A stretch of DNA of 64,000 nt from Marinibacterium anthonyi (GCA_003217735.2 CP031586.1:119632-183631); one strand, 5' to 3'; positions 47,887 through 57,307 are shown, counted from the first letter of the stretch. A program made the numbers and translations. The notes: generated by a model from the letters alone, not told the origin.

Positions 47887-48333
47887 ATGCAGCTGAACAT
47901 CAACGGGACGACACATGATGTCGACGTGGACGATGACACACCGCTTCTCTGGGTCATCCGCGAAGAACTGGGCCTGACCGGCACCAAGTACGGCTGCGGC
48001 GTCGCGCAATGCGGGGCGTGCACCGTGCTGGTGGACGGCTATCCGACCCGGTCCTGCGTCACCCCCGCCGACAGCGTCATCGGGGCCGAAATCAAGACGA
48101 TCGAGACCGTGGAAGAGACCGAAACAGGCCGCAGGGTGGTCGAGGCCTGGGTCGCAAACCAGGTGCCGCAATGCGGATACTGCCAGTCGGGACAGGTGCT
48201 GGCCGCCACCGCCCTGCTGACCGAAACGCCCCAACCCACCGACGAGGACATCGACGATGCGATGGTGAACCTCTGCCGCTGCGGGACCTACAACAAGATC
48301 CGCGCGGCCGTGCGCAGCGTGTCGGAGGCCTGA
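47887..48333 (+). CDS. iorA: [2Fe-2S] subunit of molybdenum aldehyde/isoquinoline oxidoreductase
   Basis: Small iron-sulphur subunit of a xanthine-oxidase-family dehydrogenase, 148 aa. The first cluster is plant-ferredoxin type (CGVAQCGAC at 37-45, then Cys57), the second uses QCGYCQSGQ and LCRCGTY. Carries electrons from molybdenum to the cytochrome. AAGGA lies 5-6 nt before the ATG at 47887; the longer frame upstream crosses the poly-C repeat and is rejected. Four bases separate it from iorB. Confidence 0.9.
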   Translation: MQLNINGTTHDVDVDDDTPLLWVIREELGLTGTKYGCGVAQCGACTVLVDGYPTRSCVTPADSVIGAEIKTIETVEETETGRRVVEAWVANQVPQCGYCQSGQVLAATALLTETPQPTDEDIDDAMVNLCRCGTYNKIRAAVRSVSEA

Positions 48334-48337
48334 TCCC

Positions 48338-50542
48338 ATGTCGATCGCCCAGACATTCTCCCGCCGCCCCGTCTTCTCCCGCCGCCCCGTCAACGTGTCG
48401 CGCCGCGGCTTTCTCGCCGGTTCGGGCGCTCTGGTCCTGTCGACCTCGCTGCCGGCACGGCGGGCCCGCGCGCAAGCCGCAGGTGCCCCGGCCGGCCCCG
48501 ACGTGACTGCCTTCCTTGAACTGCACCCCGACGGAACCGCCCGCCTGCAAAGCCCCTTCATCGAAGGCGGCCAGGGCATCTTTTCGGCCATGGCACAGAT
48601 CGTCGGCGAAGAACTGGATCTGGATCCCGCGCTCTTCACCGTCGAGGCCGCGCCGGCCGGCGCCCCCTACGACATCATGGGCGGCTTCCGGATCACCGGC
48701 GGCAGTTCCTCGGTGCGCAGCAGCTACATGCAGATGCGGCAACTGGGCGCTTCGGCCCGGGCCATGCTGCTGGACGCGGCGGCGGCGCGGCTTGGCGTCG
48801 ACGCGGCCGAGCTGACAACCGAACCGGGCCGGGTGATCCACGCGGCCAGCGGCCGGACCCTGCCCTATGGCGACCTTGCAACCGCGGCGATGGACCTGAC
48901 CGTCCCCGCCGAGGTCGCGCTGAAGAACCCCGAGGAGTTCCGCTGGATCCGCCAGCCCCTGCCCCGTCTCGACGTGCGCGACAAGTCCACGGGCAAGGCG
49001 AAATACGGCATCGATGTGCACGTCGACGGCATGTTGCTGGCCGCCGTGCAACATGCGCCCCGGCTGGGCCTGACACCGGTGTCGATCACCAACCGGGCCG
49101 ACGTCGAAGCCATGCGCGGCGTCCATTCCGTGCACATGCTGGACGGGGCCGTGGCGGTTGTCGCCGATCGCTTCTGGCAGGCCCGCCGCGCGGTCGAGGC
49201 GGCGCAGGTGCAATGGGGTCCCGGTGACGCCCAATGGCCGATGCCCGAAGAGTTCTCCTCGGCCGCGTTCCGCGAGACGCTGGCAACCGCCGAAGGCGAT
49301 CTGGTGCAGGTCGAAGCCGAAGGGGATGCCGGCGGCACGATCGACGCCGCCGAGACCGTGGTCGAAGCCATCTACGACGCGCCCTTCCTGGTGCATGGCC
49401 AGCTTGAACCGCCCACCGCCGTCGCACGGTTCAACGACGACGGCACGCTGGATGTCTGGACCTCGTGCCAGGCGCCCGAGATGTACCAGGGCGCGGCAGC
49501 GGCGGCGGCCGGTGTCGACCCCGCGAACGTCCGCATCCATTCGCAGATGCTGGGCGGGTTCTTTGGACGGCATTTCCTGTATGCCACGGCAAATCCATTT
49601 CCCCAGGCGATCGCGCTGGCCAAGGCCGTGGGCGCGCCGGTCAAGCTGACCTGGACCCGCGAGGAGGAATTCCTGCGCGACGCGCCCCGCCCGCTGGGCC
49701 TTGCCCGGTTCCGCGGCACGGTAGGCCCCGACGGGCCGACGGCCCTGTTCGCCGAGGTCGTGGGCGAAGGCCCGACCGCACGCTGGTTTCAGGCCCCCAC
49801 CGGCCAGGATCCATCGGCGACCGAAGGCATCTCGGGCAAGTCCTATGGCATCCCCAATCGCTATGTCGGGCAGATCCATGTGCCGGACCCGGCGGTGATC
49901 GGGTACTGGCGGTCCGTCGGCCATTCGATGCATGATTTCATGTACGAAGGCTTCCTGGACGAACTTGCCGCCGCTGGCGGGCTTGACCCGTTCGCGATGC
50001 GGATGACCCTGCTGGCGGGCAATGACCGGCTTGGCACGCTGCTGCAAAAGGTGGGCGAGATGTCCGGCGGCTGGCAGCCGGGCCCCTATGACGCCCCGGA
50101 CGGCAGCCGCCGCGCCCGTGGTGTGGCCATGGCATCGCCCTTCGGTTCCGAGGCCGCGGCGATTGCCGAGGTCTCGATCGACGGGGGCGAAGTGCGGGTG
50201 CACAACCTGTGGACCGCGCTGGATCCCGGCCAGATCGTGAACCCCGCGACCATCGAGGCGCAGGTGCAATCCGCCGTCGCGCTTGGCGTGTCCGAAACGC
50301 TGGTCGAGGAACTGATCTACGAGAACGGTCAGCCCACGGCGCGGAACTTTGACATGTATTCCATCCTGCGGCCCGACCAGATGCCGGCCGTCCACGTCGA
50401 GATCATCGAAAGCGGCGCGCAGATGGGCGGCGTGGGCGAACCCGGCCTGCCCGCCGTCCCGCCCGCCATCGTGAATGCCGTGGCCACCCTGACCGGCCAG
50501 CGCATCCGCTCGCTGCCGCTCTCCAGGCATGACTTCGGGTAG
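48338..50542 (+). CDS. iorB: Molybdopterin-binding large subunit, IorB-like, Tat-exported
   Basis: 734 aa. A Tat signal VSRRGFLAGSGALVLS near residues 20-35, preceded by a duplicated SRRPV element, directs export of the folded molybdoenzyme. Molybdopterin-domain landmarks: GGFFGRHFL, LTWTREEEF, WRSVGHSMHDF and the C-terminal GGVGEPGLP, whose Glu is the expected catalytic base. In this two-subunit class there is no FAD subunit and the electron acceptor is a cytochrome, encoded directly downstream. Oxidises an aldehyde or N-heterocycle; substrate unknown. Confidence 0.9.
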   Translation: MSIAQTFSRRPVFSRRPVNVSRRGFLAGSGALVLSTSLPARRARAQAAGAPAGPDVTAFLELHPDGTARLQSPFIEGGQGIFSAMAQIVGEELDLDPALFTVEAAPAGAPYDIMGGFRITGGSSSVRSSYMQMRQLGASARAMLLDAAAARLGVDAAELTTEPGRVIHAASGRTLPYGDLATAAMDLTVPAEVALKNPEEFRWIRQPLPRLDVRDKSTGKAKYGIDVHVDGMLLAAVQHAPRLGLTPVSITNRADVEAMRGVHSVHMLDGAVAVVADRFWQARRAVEAAQVQWGPGDAQWPMPEEFSSAAFRETLATAEGDLVQVEAEGDAGGTIDAAETVVEAIYDAPFLVHGQLEPPTAVARFNDDGTLDVWTSCQAPEMYQGAAAAAAGVDPANVRIHSQMLGGFFGRHFLYATANPFPQAIALAKAVGAPVKLTWTREEEFLRDAPRPLGLARFRGTVGPDGPTALFAEVVGEGPTARWFQAPTGQDPSATEGISGKSYGIPNRYVGQIHVPDPAVIGYWRSVGHSMHDFMYEGFLDELAAAGGLDPFAMRMTLLAGNDRLGTLLQKVGEMSGGWQPGPYDAPDGSRRARGVAMASPFGSEAAAIAEVSIDGGEVRVHNLWTALDPGQIVNPATIEAQVQSAVALGVSETLVEELIYENGQPTARNFDMYSILRPDQMPAVHVEIIESGAQMGGVGEPGLPAVPPAIVNAVATLTGQRIRSLPLSRHDFG

Positions 50543-50549
50543 GGCGCGC

Positions 50550-50897
50550 ATGCAGACAGGACTTTCCCTTCTGATCGCATGCCTATGCGCCGCCGCTCCG
50601 GTGGCGGCGCAGGAGGCCGGCGAGCAGGTCTTTCGCCAGCGCTGTTCCGCCTGCCACACGGTGGATGGCAAATCGCGGGTCGGCCCGACATTGCAGGGCG
50701 TTTTCGGGTGTGCGGCGGGATCGACCGACTATCGCTACTCGAACGGGATGGCCGACAGCGGCCTGACATGGAACGCCGAGACGCTGGATGCGTTTCTGGC
50801 CAACCCGCGTGAGGTCGTGCCGGGAACGCGAATGTCCATCCGTCTGTCCGATGCCGAAGACCGGGCCGAAATCATCGGGTTTCTCGAAGCCCAATGA
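50550..50897 (+). CDS. c-type cytochrome (electron acceptor of IorAB)
   Basis: 115 aa from the ATG at 50550; a start at 50529 would overlap iorB by 14 nt. A Sec signal (residues 1-20, ending VAAQ) precedes the single haem motif CSACH at 32-36; the Met ligand is probably in PGTRM. Resembles class I cytochrome c (GKSRVGPTLQGVFG). Periplasmic; passes electrons from the molybdoenzyme to the respiratory chain. The stop codon lies in three 9-bp repeats of SCCAATGAG (50890-50916). Confidence 0.88.
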   Translation: MQTGLSLLIACLCAAAPVAAQEAGEQVFRQRCSACHTVDGKSRVGPTLQGVFGCAAGSTDYRYSNGMADSGLTWNAETLDAFLANPREVVPGTRMSIRLSDAEDRAEIIGFLEAQ

Positions 50898-50930
50898 GGC
50901 CAATGAGCCCAATGAGACCGGGAACACGTC

Positions 50931-50955
50931 ACGGGGCGCCCAAGGGGCGCCCCGT
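50931..50955 (+). terminator. Rho-independent-like terminator of ior operon
   Basis: Perfect 11-bp arms ACGGGGCGCCC/GGGCGCCCCGT around AAG, 34 bp after the cytochrome stop and followed by TGCGTT. It also faces the convergent TRAP genes. Confidence 0.68.
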
Positions 50956-51092
50956 TGCGTTAACATTCGCTACGATCCCAAGTGGTGCCGGACACCCTGT
51001 TCGCCCAGCTCAATACAACCAGTCCGGTTGGGTCGCTATTTCGACCCTGCACCGCAGGGGCCGCACCGCGTGGTCTGCAACGCCGCCCGGGT

Positions 51093-52397
51093 TCACCCGA
51101 ACATCGAATTCGGGATCAGCAGCGCGATGCCCGGGATCAGGATGATCAGCAGCAGCGTCAGCAGCATCGCGATCAGGAAGGGCAGCACGCCGGCGAAGAT
51201 CGTGGTCAGCGGCACGCCCCCCGACACGCCCCGCACGACAAAGACGTTCAGGCCGACCGGCGGGGTGATCATGCCCATTTCGATCACGATGACCGCGACA
51301 ACCCCGAACCAGATGGGATCGAAGCCAAGCGCCAGGATCACCGGGTAGTAGATCGGAATGGTGACCACCAGCATCGCCAGCCCGTCCAGGAACATGCCCA
51401 GCACCACGTAGCTGAGAAGGATCACCACCAGCGTGCCGTAGGCCCCCAACCCGAAGGATGTCAGCATCTGCCCCAGCGCGGCGGGGATCTCGGTGATGGC
51501 CAGGAACGGGTTCAGCACGTTCGCCCCGATCACGATCATGTACAGCATCGCCGAGGTCTTGACCGTCTCGGACACCGCCTTGACGAACCCGGTCCGGTCG
51601 ATGCTGCGGCCCAGAAGCGCGATCAGGATCACCAGACCCGCCCCGACGCCCGAGGCTTCGACAGGGGTGAACACGCCCAGGTAGATCCCGCCGATGGAAA
51701 TCACGATGACCCCGATCAGCGGCGCGGCGCGCCCGAACAGGCGGATACGGTCGCCGATGGACTTGGCCTCGCCGCGCGGACCCGCCTGGGGGTTCAGCGT
51801 GGTGACCACCCAGATCGCCGCGATAAAGAGACCGGCCATCAGAAGACCCGGCAGGATGCCGGCCATGAACAGGCGGCCGATCGATTCCTCCGTCAGGATC
51901 GCGTACAGCACGAAACCGGTCGAGGGCGGGATCAGGAAGCCCAGCGTGCCGCCCGCCGCGATCGACCCGGTGGCGAGGCCCGAGGCATAGCCGAACCGCT
52001 TCATTTCCGGCAGGGCCACGCGGCCGATGGTGACGGCGGTGGCGACGGACGATCCCGACACGGCCGAAAACGCCGCGCACCCGATGACCGACGCCGACGC
52101 CAGCCCGCCCCGGAACCGCCCGACCCAGGCATGGGCCGCGTCGTAAAGCGACCGGCTGAAACCCGCCTCGGACGCGATATTGCCCAGCAGGACGAACATC
52201 GGCACGACGATCAGGTTGTAGTTCGACACCGACGAATAGGTCTCGGTGAACAGGATCGCGGTGGCGCGGCGCAGCCCGTCCAGCCCCCAGACGCCGAAGA
52301 ACCCCGTCAGCAGCATGGCGAAGGCCACCGGCGTGCGCAGGATCATCAGCAGGAACAGCCCGCCGATCCCGATGACGCCATAGATCACGTCGCTCAT
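51093..52397 (-). CDS. dctM: TRAP transporter large permease, system 3
   Basis: 434 aa, about twelve helices. The start at 52397 (MSDVIYGVIG) overlaps dctQ by 4 nt; upstream extension of the frame is a shadow. CAAFSAVSGSSVATAVTIGRVALPEM, IPPSTGFVLYAILT, FTPVEASGVGAG and MITPPVGLNVFVVRG are present. Gene order here is the common P-Q-M, unlike system 1. Confidence 0.93.
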   Translation of the reverse strand: MSDVIYGVIGIGGLFLLMILRTPVAFAMLLTGFFGVWGLDGLRRATAILFTETYSSVSNYNLIVVPMFVLLGNIASEAGFSRSLYDAAHAWVGRFRGGLASASVIGCAAFSAVSGSSVATAVTIGRVALPEMKRFGYASGLATGSIAAGGTLGFLIPPSTGFVLYAILTEESIGRLFMAGILPGLLMAGLFIAAIWVVTTLNPQAGPRGEAKSIGDRIRLFGRAAPLIGVIVISIGGIYLGVFTPVEASGVGAGLVILIALLGRSIDRTGFVKAVSETVKTSAMLYMIVIGANVLNPFLAITEIPAALGQMLTSFGLGAYGTLVVILLSYVVLGMFLDGLAMLVVTIPIYYPVILALGFDPIWFGVVAVIVIEMGMITPPVGLNVFVVRGVSGGVPLTTIFAGVLPFLIAMLLTLLLIILIPGIALLIPNSMFG

Positions 52398-52906
52398 GTT
52401 TGCGGCTCCGACCGCCAGCCCAGGACCAGCGCGATGATCTCGAAGACATAGACGATGGCGCAGATGCCCATGCCCAGAAGGATCGCGCCGTAAAACGGCC
52501 AAAGCGGCATTTGCAGCATGTTCGTCACGTCTCCGAATTCGATGGCCTCGCCGGCCTTGCGCCAGGCCTGGCTGCAGATGAAGTACAGCGCGACGACCGA
52601 CAGGACGCGGGACAGGATGTCGCCGCACAGGCGGCCCCACCGGCCCAGGACCCTGTCGAAAAGGTCGACCTGCACATGGGTTCCGCTGCTGGTGCAATAG
52701 GGCAGCGCCAGCATGGCCAGCGCGACGGCGATCAGCTGGACGATCTCGTTCACGCCCATCAGCGGCGCGCCGAAGACATAGCGCAGCACGACGCCCGTCA
52801 TCACCACCGCCACCATGGCCAGCAGGCAGATCCCGGCCCCGATCGCCAGAACCACGGGCACCTGGGCGGCGAAAGCCGTCCAGGTGGGTTTCTTTCGTCC
52901 GTTCAA
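52394..52906 (-). CDS. dctQ: TRAP transporter small permease, system 3
   Basis: 170 aa, four helices. GTHVQVDLFDRVLG follows the second helix and matches the family. Starts 4 bp after dctP. Overlaps dctM by 4 nt. Confidence 0.88.
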   Translation of the reverse strand: MNGRKKPTWTAFAAQVPVVLAIGAGICLLAMVAVVMTGVVLRYVFGAPLMGVNEIVQLIAVALAMLALPYCTSSGTHVQVDLFDRVLGRWGRLCGDILSRVLSVVALYFICSQAWRKAGEAIEFGDVTNMLQMPLWPFYGAILLGMGICAIVYVFEIIALVLGWRSEPQT

Positions 52907-52910
52907 GGGT

Positions 52911-53882
52911 TCACTCGTGCTTCAGGGCTTCGACGATCGCCGCGGCATTGCCGCCGGTCTCGCCCACGACCTTGTCGACCACCGGAGCGGACAATGCGTT
53001 GAACGCCGCGGCTTCGTCCGGGCTCAGGCGGATGACGTCGCCCCCCATGTCCTCGAAGGCCGCGATGCCGGCTTCGGCCACGGTCAGCTGCGTCTGGTTC
53101 GCCAGGTCGGATGCCGCGCGCCCGGCGTCCAGCACCTCGGCCTGTTCGTCGTCCGACAGGGCGCGGAAGGCGTCGCGGTTCATCACGATGAAAAAGGGCG
53201 AATTGGTCGCGTCGAAGCCCAGGGTCAGATGCTTGGCCACCTCGCCCAGCCGGAAGGCCCGGGTCGCGGTCGTGTCGATCATCGCGCCGTCGATCACGCC
53301 GGTCTGCATGGCGTTGTAGATGTCCGTCACCGGCATGGACACCGGGTTGCCGCCCCAGGCTTCGACCTGCAGGCCGGCATTGCGCGACGGCACGCGGATG
53401 TTCATGCCCTTGACGTCGTCGGGGCCGTGGACGGCCTTGTCGCGGGTATAAAGCACGTTCGGCGCGCTCGACCACAGCGACACCAGCTGGACGCGGCGGT
53501 ATTCGTCCTTGATCAGGTCGATGTTGGTCCACAGATCGGCGGTGCCGGTTTCGGTGTTGGTCACACCGGGCAGTTCCGCGATCAGCGTCTCGGGAAAGCT
53601 GGACGCCGTGTAGCCCGGCAGGCTGATGGCGAAATCGGCCACGCCGTCGACGGCGCGGTTGTACTGTTCGACCGGGCCGGGGCCCAGTTCGCCGCCGTTG
53701 TACAGCTTGACGGTCACGTCGCCGCCGGTCTTTTCGGCCACCATGTCGGCAAACGGCTGGAAGGCGCCCGCCACATAGGGATGGCCCGGCGGCATGAAAT
53801 TGGCAAAGCTCAGCTCTTCGGCCATGGCGCCCGTGGCCATCAATCCGAACGCGGCGGTTGCGATGATATTGGTCAGACGCAT
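52911..53882 (-). CDS. dctP: TRAP transporter substrate-binding protein, system 3
   Basis: Periplasmic receptor, 323 aa; the start at 53882 is chosen for GGAGGAG 5 nt upstream rather than an ATG five codons earlier. Sec signal to about residue 20 (ATGAMA). GMNIRVPSRNAGLQVEAWGG and YNAMQTGVIDGAMI are DctP blocks. Next to a ring-cleavage cluster and its LysR gene, the most likely cargo is an aromatic acid such as gallate or protocatechuate (inference). Confidence 0.9.
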   Translation of the reverse strand: MRLTNIIATAAFGLMATGAMAEELSFANFMPPGHPYVAGAFQPFADMVAEKTGGDVTVKLYNGGELGPGPVEQYNRAVDGVADFAISLPGYTASSFPETLIAELPGVTNTETGTADLWTNIDLIKDEYRRVQLVSLWSSAPNVLYTRDKAVHGPDDVKGMNIRVPSRNAGLQVEAWGGNPVSMPVTDIYNAMQTGVIDGAMIDTTATRAFRLGEVAKHLTLGFDATNSPFFIVMNRDAFRALSDDEQAEVLDAGRAASDLANQTQLTVAEAGIAAFEDMGGDVIRLSPDEAAAFNALSAPVVDKVVGETGGNAAAIVEALKHE

Positions 53883-53998
53883 GAGGTCTCCTCCCATGGG
53901 GCTTCTGCACGGGCAAAAAGCCCGTCGAACGCCCCGCTTGTGTCAGCGTGAGGTCGGAAAGTTCAAATTCAAAGTCGGCATCAAGGGATAAGGACCGG

Positions 53999-55183
53999 CT
54001 ATAGCCCCTGTGCCTGCGGCGCAGCTTCGCGGATGTATTTCAGCAGCAGATCCTGGGCCCGCGTCGGCAGCCAGCTCTTGCGCATCGTCAGGCCGATGGC
54101 CCGGCGCGGGAACGTGATCGGCACGTTCAGGCGACCGATCAGCCCCTTGTCGATCTCGGCGCCCGCCTGCTGGGCCGAAATGCAGCCGACAAGATCGCTC
54201 AGCGCCAGCAGTTCCCGCATCAGCAGGATGGATCCGCATTCGATGATGCTGTCGGGCTGCGGCAGGCCGCTGGTCGCGAAAAGTTCGTCGAACTGTTCCC
54301 GGGTCGGCGTGCCTTCGCGCGGCACAACCCAGCCGTGCTGTGCCAGAACATCAAGCGGCACGATCTCTTCCTCCATCAACGCGTGGCCCGGCCGGGCGAT
54401 GAAGGCAAGATCGTCGGCGAACAGCTGTTCCTGTACCACGTCGTCAATCGGAACCGGGTCGCGCAGCGCCCCGATGATCACGTCGACCTCCCCCGCCCGC
54501 AGCCCCCTGAGCAGCTCCATATAGGGGGCCTCGGCGACGCTGACCCGCTGTTTCGGACGCACCCTGCGGAATCGGACCAGCGCCTCGGGCAGGATCACCG
54601 ACCGCGCCAGCGGCAGGCAACCGACCACGATACGCCCGACTTCGCGGCCGTCGAAATCGGCCAGTTCCGAATTGGCCTGCCCAAGTTCCGAAATCGCCAG
54701 CCGCGCCGCGCGCGCCAGGTCCCGGCTGACACGCGTCGCGATCACCCCTTGCGGGGTCCTCTGGAAAAGCGGCCGGCCGGCTTCGGATTCCAACTGCGTC
54801 ACGGCCCGGTGCACGGTCGGCTGCGCCAGCCCCATGCCCCGCGCGGCCAGGGAAAAATTGCCCGCTTCGACAACGGCGATCAGCGCCTGAAGCTGGGCCA
54901 GTGACGCCGTCACCGCCAGCCGTGGCGAGACTTCGGCCAGCGCACCGTCCAGCCGGTCCATCGCGCGCCGGACCCGGCCGCGCAGGATCTCGCCGCGCTC
55001 GGTCAGGACGAACCCCGTCCGGGTACGGTCGAACAACGCCGCCCCGACCCTGCGTTCCAGTTTGGCAATCGCCTGGGTCACGGCCGGCTGCGACACGTTG
55101 CTGATCCCGGCTGCAACAGTGGGCGAACCGGTTTCCGCGACGGCCAGAAAAACGCGAAGATGCCGTAGGTTGTGCGAGATCAT
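53999..55183 (-). CDS. LysR-family regulator with two HTH domains
   Basis: 394 aa, about 90 longer than usual. Two winged-helix DNA-binding domains occur in tandem: residues 5-62 (HLRVFLAVAETGSPTVAAG, SQPAVTQAIAKLERRVG) and about 95-155 (LAQLQALIAVVEAGNFSLAA, AQPTVHRAVTQLESEAG). The effector domain follows (VGCLPLARSVILPEALVRF, PGHALMEEEI). LysR proteins that control gallate pathways (GalR) are known, and this gene is divergent from the GalBCD-type operon, so it is the probable activator of it and perhaps of the TRAP genes. Confidence 0.87.
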   Translation of the reverse strand: MISHNLRHLRVFLAVAETGSPTVAAGISNVSQPAVTQAIAKLERRVGAALFDRTRTGFVLTERGEILRGRVRRAMDRLDGALAEVSPRLAVTASLAQLQALIAVVEAGNFSLAARGMGLAQPTVHRAVTQLESEAGRPLFQRTPQGVIATRVSRDLARAARLAISELGQANSELADFDGREVGRIVVGCLPLARSVILPEALVRFRRVRPKQRVSVAEAPYMELLRGLRAGEVDVIIGALRDPVPIDDVVQEQLFADDLAFIARPGHALMEEEIVPLDVLAQHGWVVPREGTPTREQFDELFATSGLPQPDSIIECGSILLMRELLALSDLVGCISAQQAGAEIDKGLIGRLNVPITFPRRAIGLTMRKSWLPTRAQDLLLKYIREAAPQAQGL

Positions 55184-55230
55184 CGGGCGCGCGTCGGCTC
55201 GCTTTTGCGGTGGTGGGACCCGGTCAATCT

Positions 55231-55245
55231 ATAGCGTTTTCTTAT
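55231..55245. promoter_or_regulatory. Possible LysR box
   Basis: ATAGCGTTTTCTTAT matches the T-N11-A LysR pattern with ATA/TAT ends, 48 bp before the LysR start and 118 bp before the galB-like ATG. Only a weak match. Confidence 0.3.
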
Positions 55246-55362
55246 CGGTTGGAATGGGCTTCAAATTTGCCGTCCCCCGCCACGGGATGACATGTAGCTG
55301 CCAGAACAACACGCGCCATACAACGCGCCACATCACACCGCATATCATACGGGGGGTCCATC

Positions 55363-56094
55363 ATGTCTGGCCAGAAAACCGCGCTTGTCATCTCGGCCCA
55401 TGCCGCCGATTTCGTCTGGCGTTGCGGTGGCGCGATCGCGCTGCATGCCGAAATGGGGTACGAGGTCACGGTCGCCTGCCTGTCCTTTGGCGAACGCGGC
55501 GAAAGCGCGCGGTTGTGGAAGGAAGGCAAGTCCCTTCAAGAGGTCAAGGACATCCGCCGCGCCGAGGCGGAGGCCGCCGGCGCAGCGCTTGGCGTCCACC
55601 ACCTGGAATGCTTTGACCTGGGGGATTATCCGCTGCACCTGGAAAAGGACGACAAGTACAGGCTGGTCGATCTTATCCGCAAGGTGCAGCCCGCCTTCAT
55701 GATGAGCCATTCCAAGTACGATCCCTACAACACCGACCACATGTACATGACCGAGGTCACGCTCGAGGCGCGGATGATCGCCCAGGCCTGGGGCCACAAC
55801 CCCGGCGAAAAGGTGCTGGGCGCGCCGCAGCTGTACCTGTTCGAACCCCACCAGACCGAACAGATGGGATGGAAGCCGGACGTCTTCCTGGACATCACCC
55901 CGGTCTGGGACAAGAAGCGCGCGGCAATGGAACACATGAACGGCCAGGTGCACCTGTGGGAGTATTATACCCGCGTGGCCCAGCAGCGGGCCAACCATTT
56001 CAAGCGGAATTCCGGCGGCCAGTCCGGCGGCCGCGATTGCCAGTTTGCGGAAGGCTTCCAGTCGGTGTTTCCTAGAACGGTCGATTGTCTCTGA
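55363..56094 (+). CDS. galB: 4-oxalomesaconate hydratase, GalB-like (PIG-L family)
   Basis: Zinc-dependent enzyme of the PIG-L/LmbE fold, 243 aa. The N-terminal metal motif is SAHAADFVWRCGG (HAAD where deacetylases have HPDD), followed by HSKYDPYNTDHMY. GalB of Pseudomonas putida is the one PIG-L member that hydrates 4-oxalomesaconate to 4-carboxy-4-hydroxy-2-oxoadipate. The presence of GalC- and GalD-type genes downstream makes this reading much better than a deacetylase. Confidence 0.82.
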   Translation: MSGQKTALVISAHAADFVWRCGGAIALHAEMGYEVTVACLSFGERGESARLWKEGKSLQEVKDIRRAEAEAAGAALGVHHLECFDLGDYPLHLEKDDKYRLVDLIRKVQPAFMMSHSKYDPYNTDHMYMTEVTLEARMIAQAWGHNPGEKVLGAPQLYLFEPHQTEQMGWKPDVFLDITPVWDKKRAAMEHMNGQVHLWEYYTRVAQQRANHFKRNSGGQSGGRDCQFAEGFQSVFPRTVDCL

Positions 56095-56112
56095 CCGTGA
56101 AAGGATCGCCCC

Positions 56113-56322
56113 ATGACCGACGCACCCGCCAAAGGCCCCGCCTCCTATTTCCCCTCGATCGAGAAGAAATATGGCCGCCCGATCAAGGAATGGCTCGACC
56201 TGGTCGCCGGGCGCGACGGTGAAACCCACATGCAGCGCGTCGCCTGGCTGAAGTCCGAACACGGGCTGGGCCATGGCCATGCCAATGCCATCGTCGCGCA
56301 TGTGATGACCCGAAAGACCTGA
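56113..56322 (+). CDS. DUF4287 small protein
   Basis: 69 aa, one DUF4287 domain (SYFPSIEKKYGRPIKEWLDL, then WLKSEHGLGHGHANAIVAH). Function unknown; often fused to other domains. It sits between GalB and the dioxygenase with short gaps (18 and 15 bp), so it is expected to be co-expressed with the pathway, maybe as a chaperone or regulatory subunit. AAAGGATCG precedes the start. Confidence 0.85.
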   Translation: MTDAPAKGPASYFPSIEKKYGRPIKEWLDLVAGRDGETHMQRVAWLKSEHGLGHGHANAIVAHVMTRKT

Positions 56323-56337
56323 ACGGAGGAGACCCGA

Positions 56338-57303
56338 ATGCCGGCGCCCACCAACCCGAGCCTCGACCTGGCCCACCTGGGTCACGTCGAGATGCTGACC
56401 GACAAGTATGACGAAAGCCTGGATTTCTTTACCCGGATCTACGGGCTGAAGCTGTCGGCCGAGGACGCGACCAGCGCCTATCTGCGGGCCTGGGACGATT
56501 ACGAATTCCACACCCTGAAACTGACCCGCGCCGACACCACCGGCGTCGGCCACATCGGCTATCGCGCCGCCTCGCCCGAGGCGCTGGACCGGCGTGTCGC
56601 CGCGATCGAGGCTTCGGGCTACAAGACCCACGGCTGGGTCGATGGCGACCTGGGCCACGGGCGGGCCTACCGCTTCGAAGACCCCTTTGGCCACGTGTTC
56701 GAAATCTACTACGACACCAATTGGTGGGCCCCCCGGGACGCCGCCGAGAAGGCCGCGCTCAAGAACACGGCTTCGGCCTTTACCGGGGCCGCGCCGCGCC
56801 GGATCGACCACCTGAACCTGCTGTCCGAAGACGTCACCGAATTCCGCCGGTTCATGGAAACCTGCCTGGGCAGCCGCGTGACCGAATACATCCAGCTGGA
56901 CAATGGCCGCATCGGCGGCTGCTGGTTCACCGTCAACAACAAGACCTACGACCTGGCCTGCACCGAAGAACACGGCGGCGGCATGGCCCGCCTGCACCAC
57001 GTCACCTACGCCACCGACCAGCGCGAGGACATCCTGCGCGCCGCCGACATCTTCCTGCAGAACGGCGTCCACATCGAAACCGGCCCGCACAAGCACGCGA
57101 TCCAGGGGACGTTCTTCCTGTATGTCTGGGAACCCGCCGGCAACCGGGTCGAACTGGCCAATGCCGGCGCCCGGCTGATCCTGGCGCCCGACTGGAAACC
57201 CGTCTGCTGGACGGAAGCCGACCGGAAAAAGGGCCAGGCCTGGGGCCTGAAGACCATCGATACGTTCCACACTCACGGCACACCGCCGGTACAGAAAGGC
57301 TGA
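56338..57303 (+). CDS. VOC-fold extradiol ring-cleavage dioxygenase
   Basis: Type I (vicinal oxygen chelate) extradiol dioxygenase, 321 aa with two tandem repeats of the fold. Fe(II) ligands are in place: His158 in RRIDHLNL, His220/221 in [11 protein letters not shown], Glu272 in [16 protein letters not shown] lies 6 nt before the ATG. Gallate and protocatechuate 4,5-cleavage is usually done by type II (LigAB/GalA) enzymes, so a VOC enzyme with a GalBCD set is unusual. Likely substrate is a catechol- or pyrogallol-type acid. Confidence 0.85.
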   Translation: MPAPTNPSLDLAHLGHVEMLTDKYDESLDFFTRIYGLKLSAEDATSAYLRAWDDYEFHTLKLTRADTTGVGHIGYRAASPEALDRRVAAIEASGYKTHGWVDGDLGHGRAYRFEDPFGHVFEIYYDTNWWAPRDAAEKAALKNTASAFTGAAPRRIDHLNLLSEDVTEFRRFMETCLGSRVTEYIQLDNGRIGGCWFTVNNKTYDLACTEEHGGGMARLHHVTYATDQREDILRAADIFLQNGVHIETGPHKHAIQGTFFLYVWEPAGNRVELANAGARLILAPDWKPVCWTEADRKKGQAWGLKTIDTFHTHGTPPVQKG

Positions 57304-57307
57304 GCCC

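Noticed and set aside
53955..55270. TTCAAATT shared by the TRAP and galB promoter regions
   Set aside because: Only 8 bp, not at comparable distances from the starts, and no symmetry; insufficient for an operator call.
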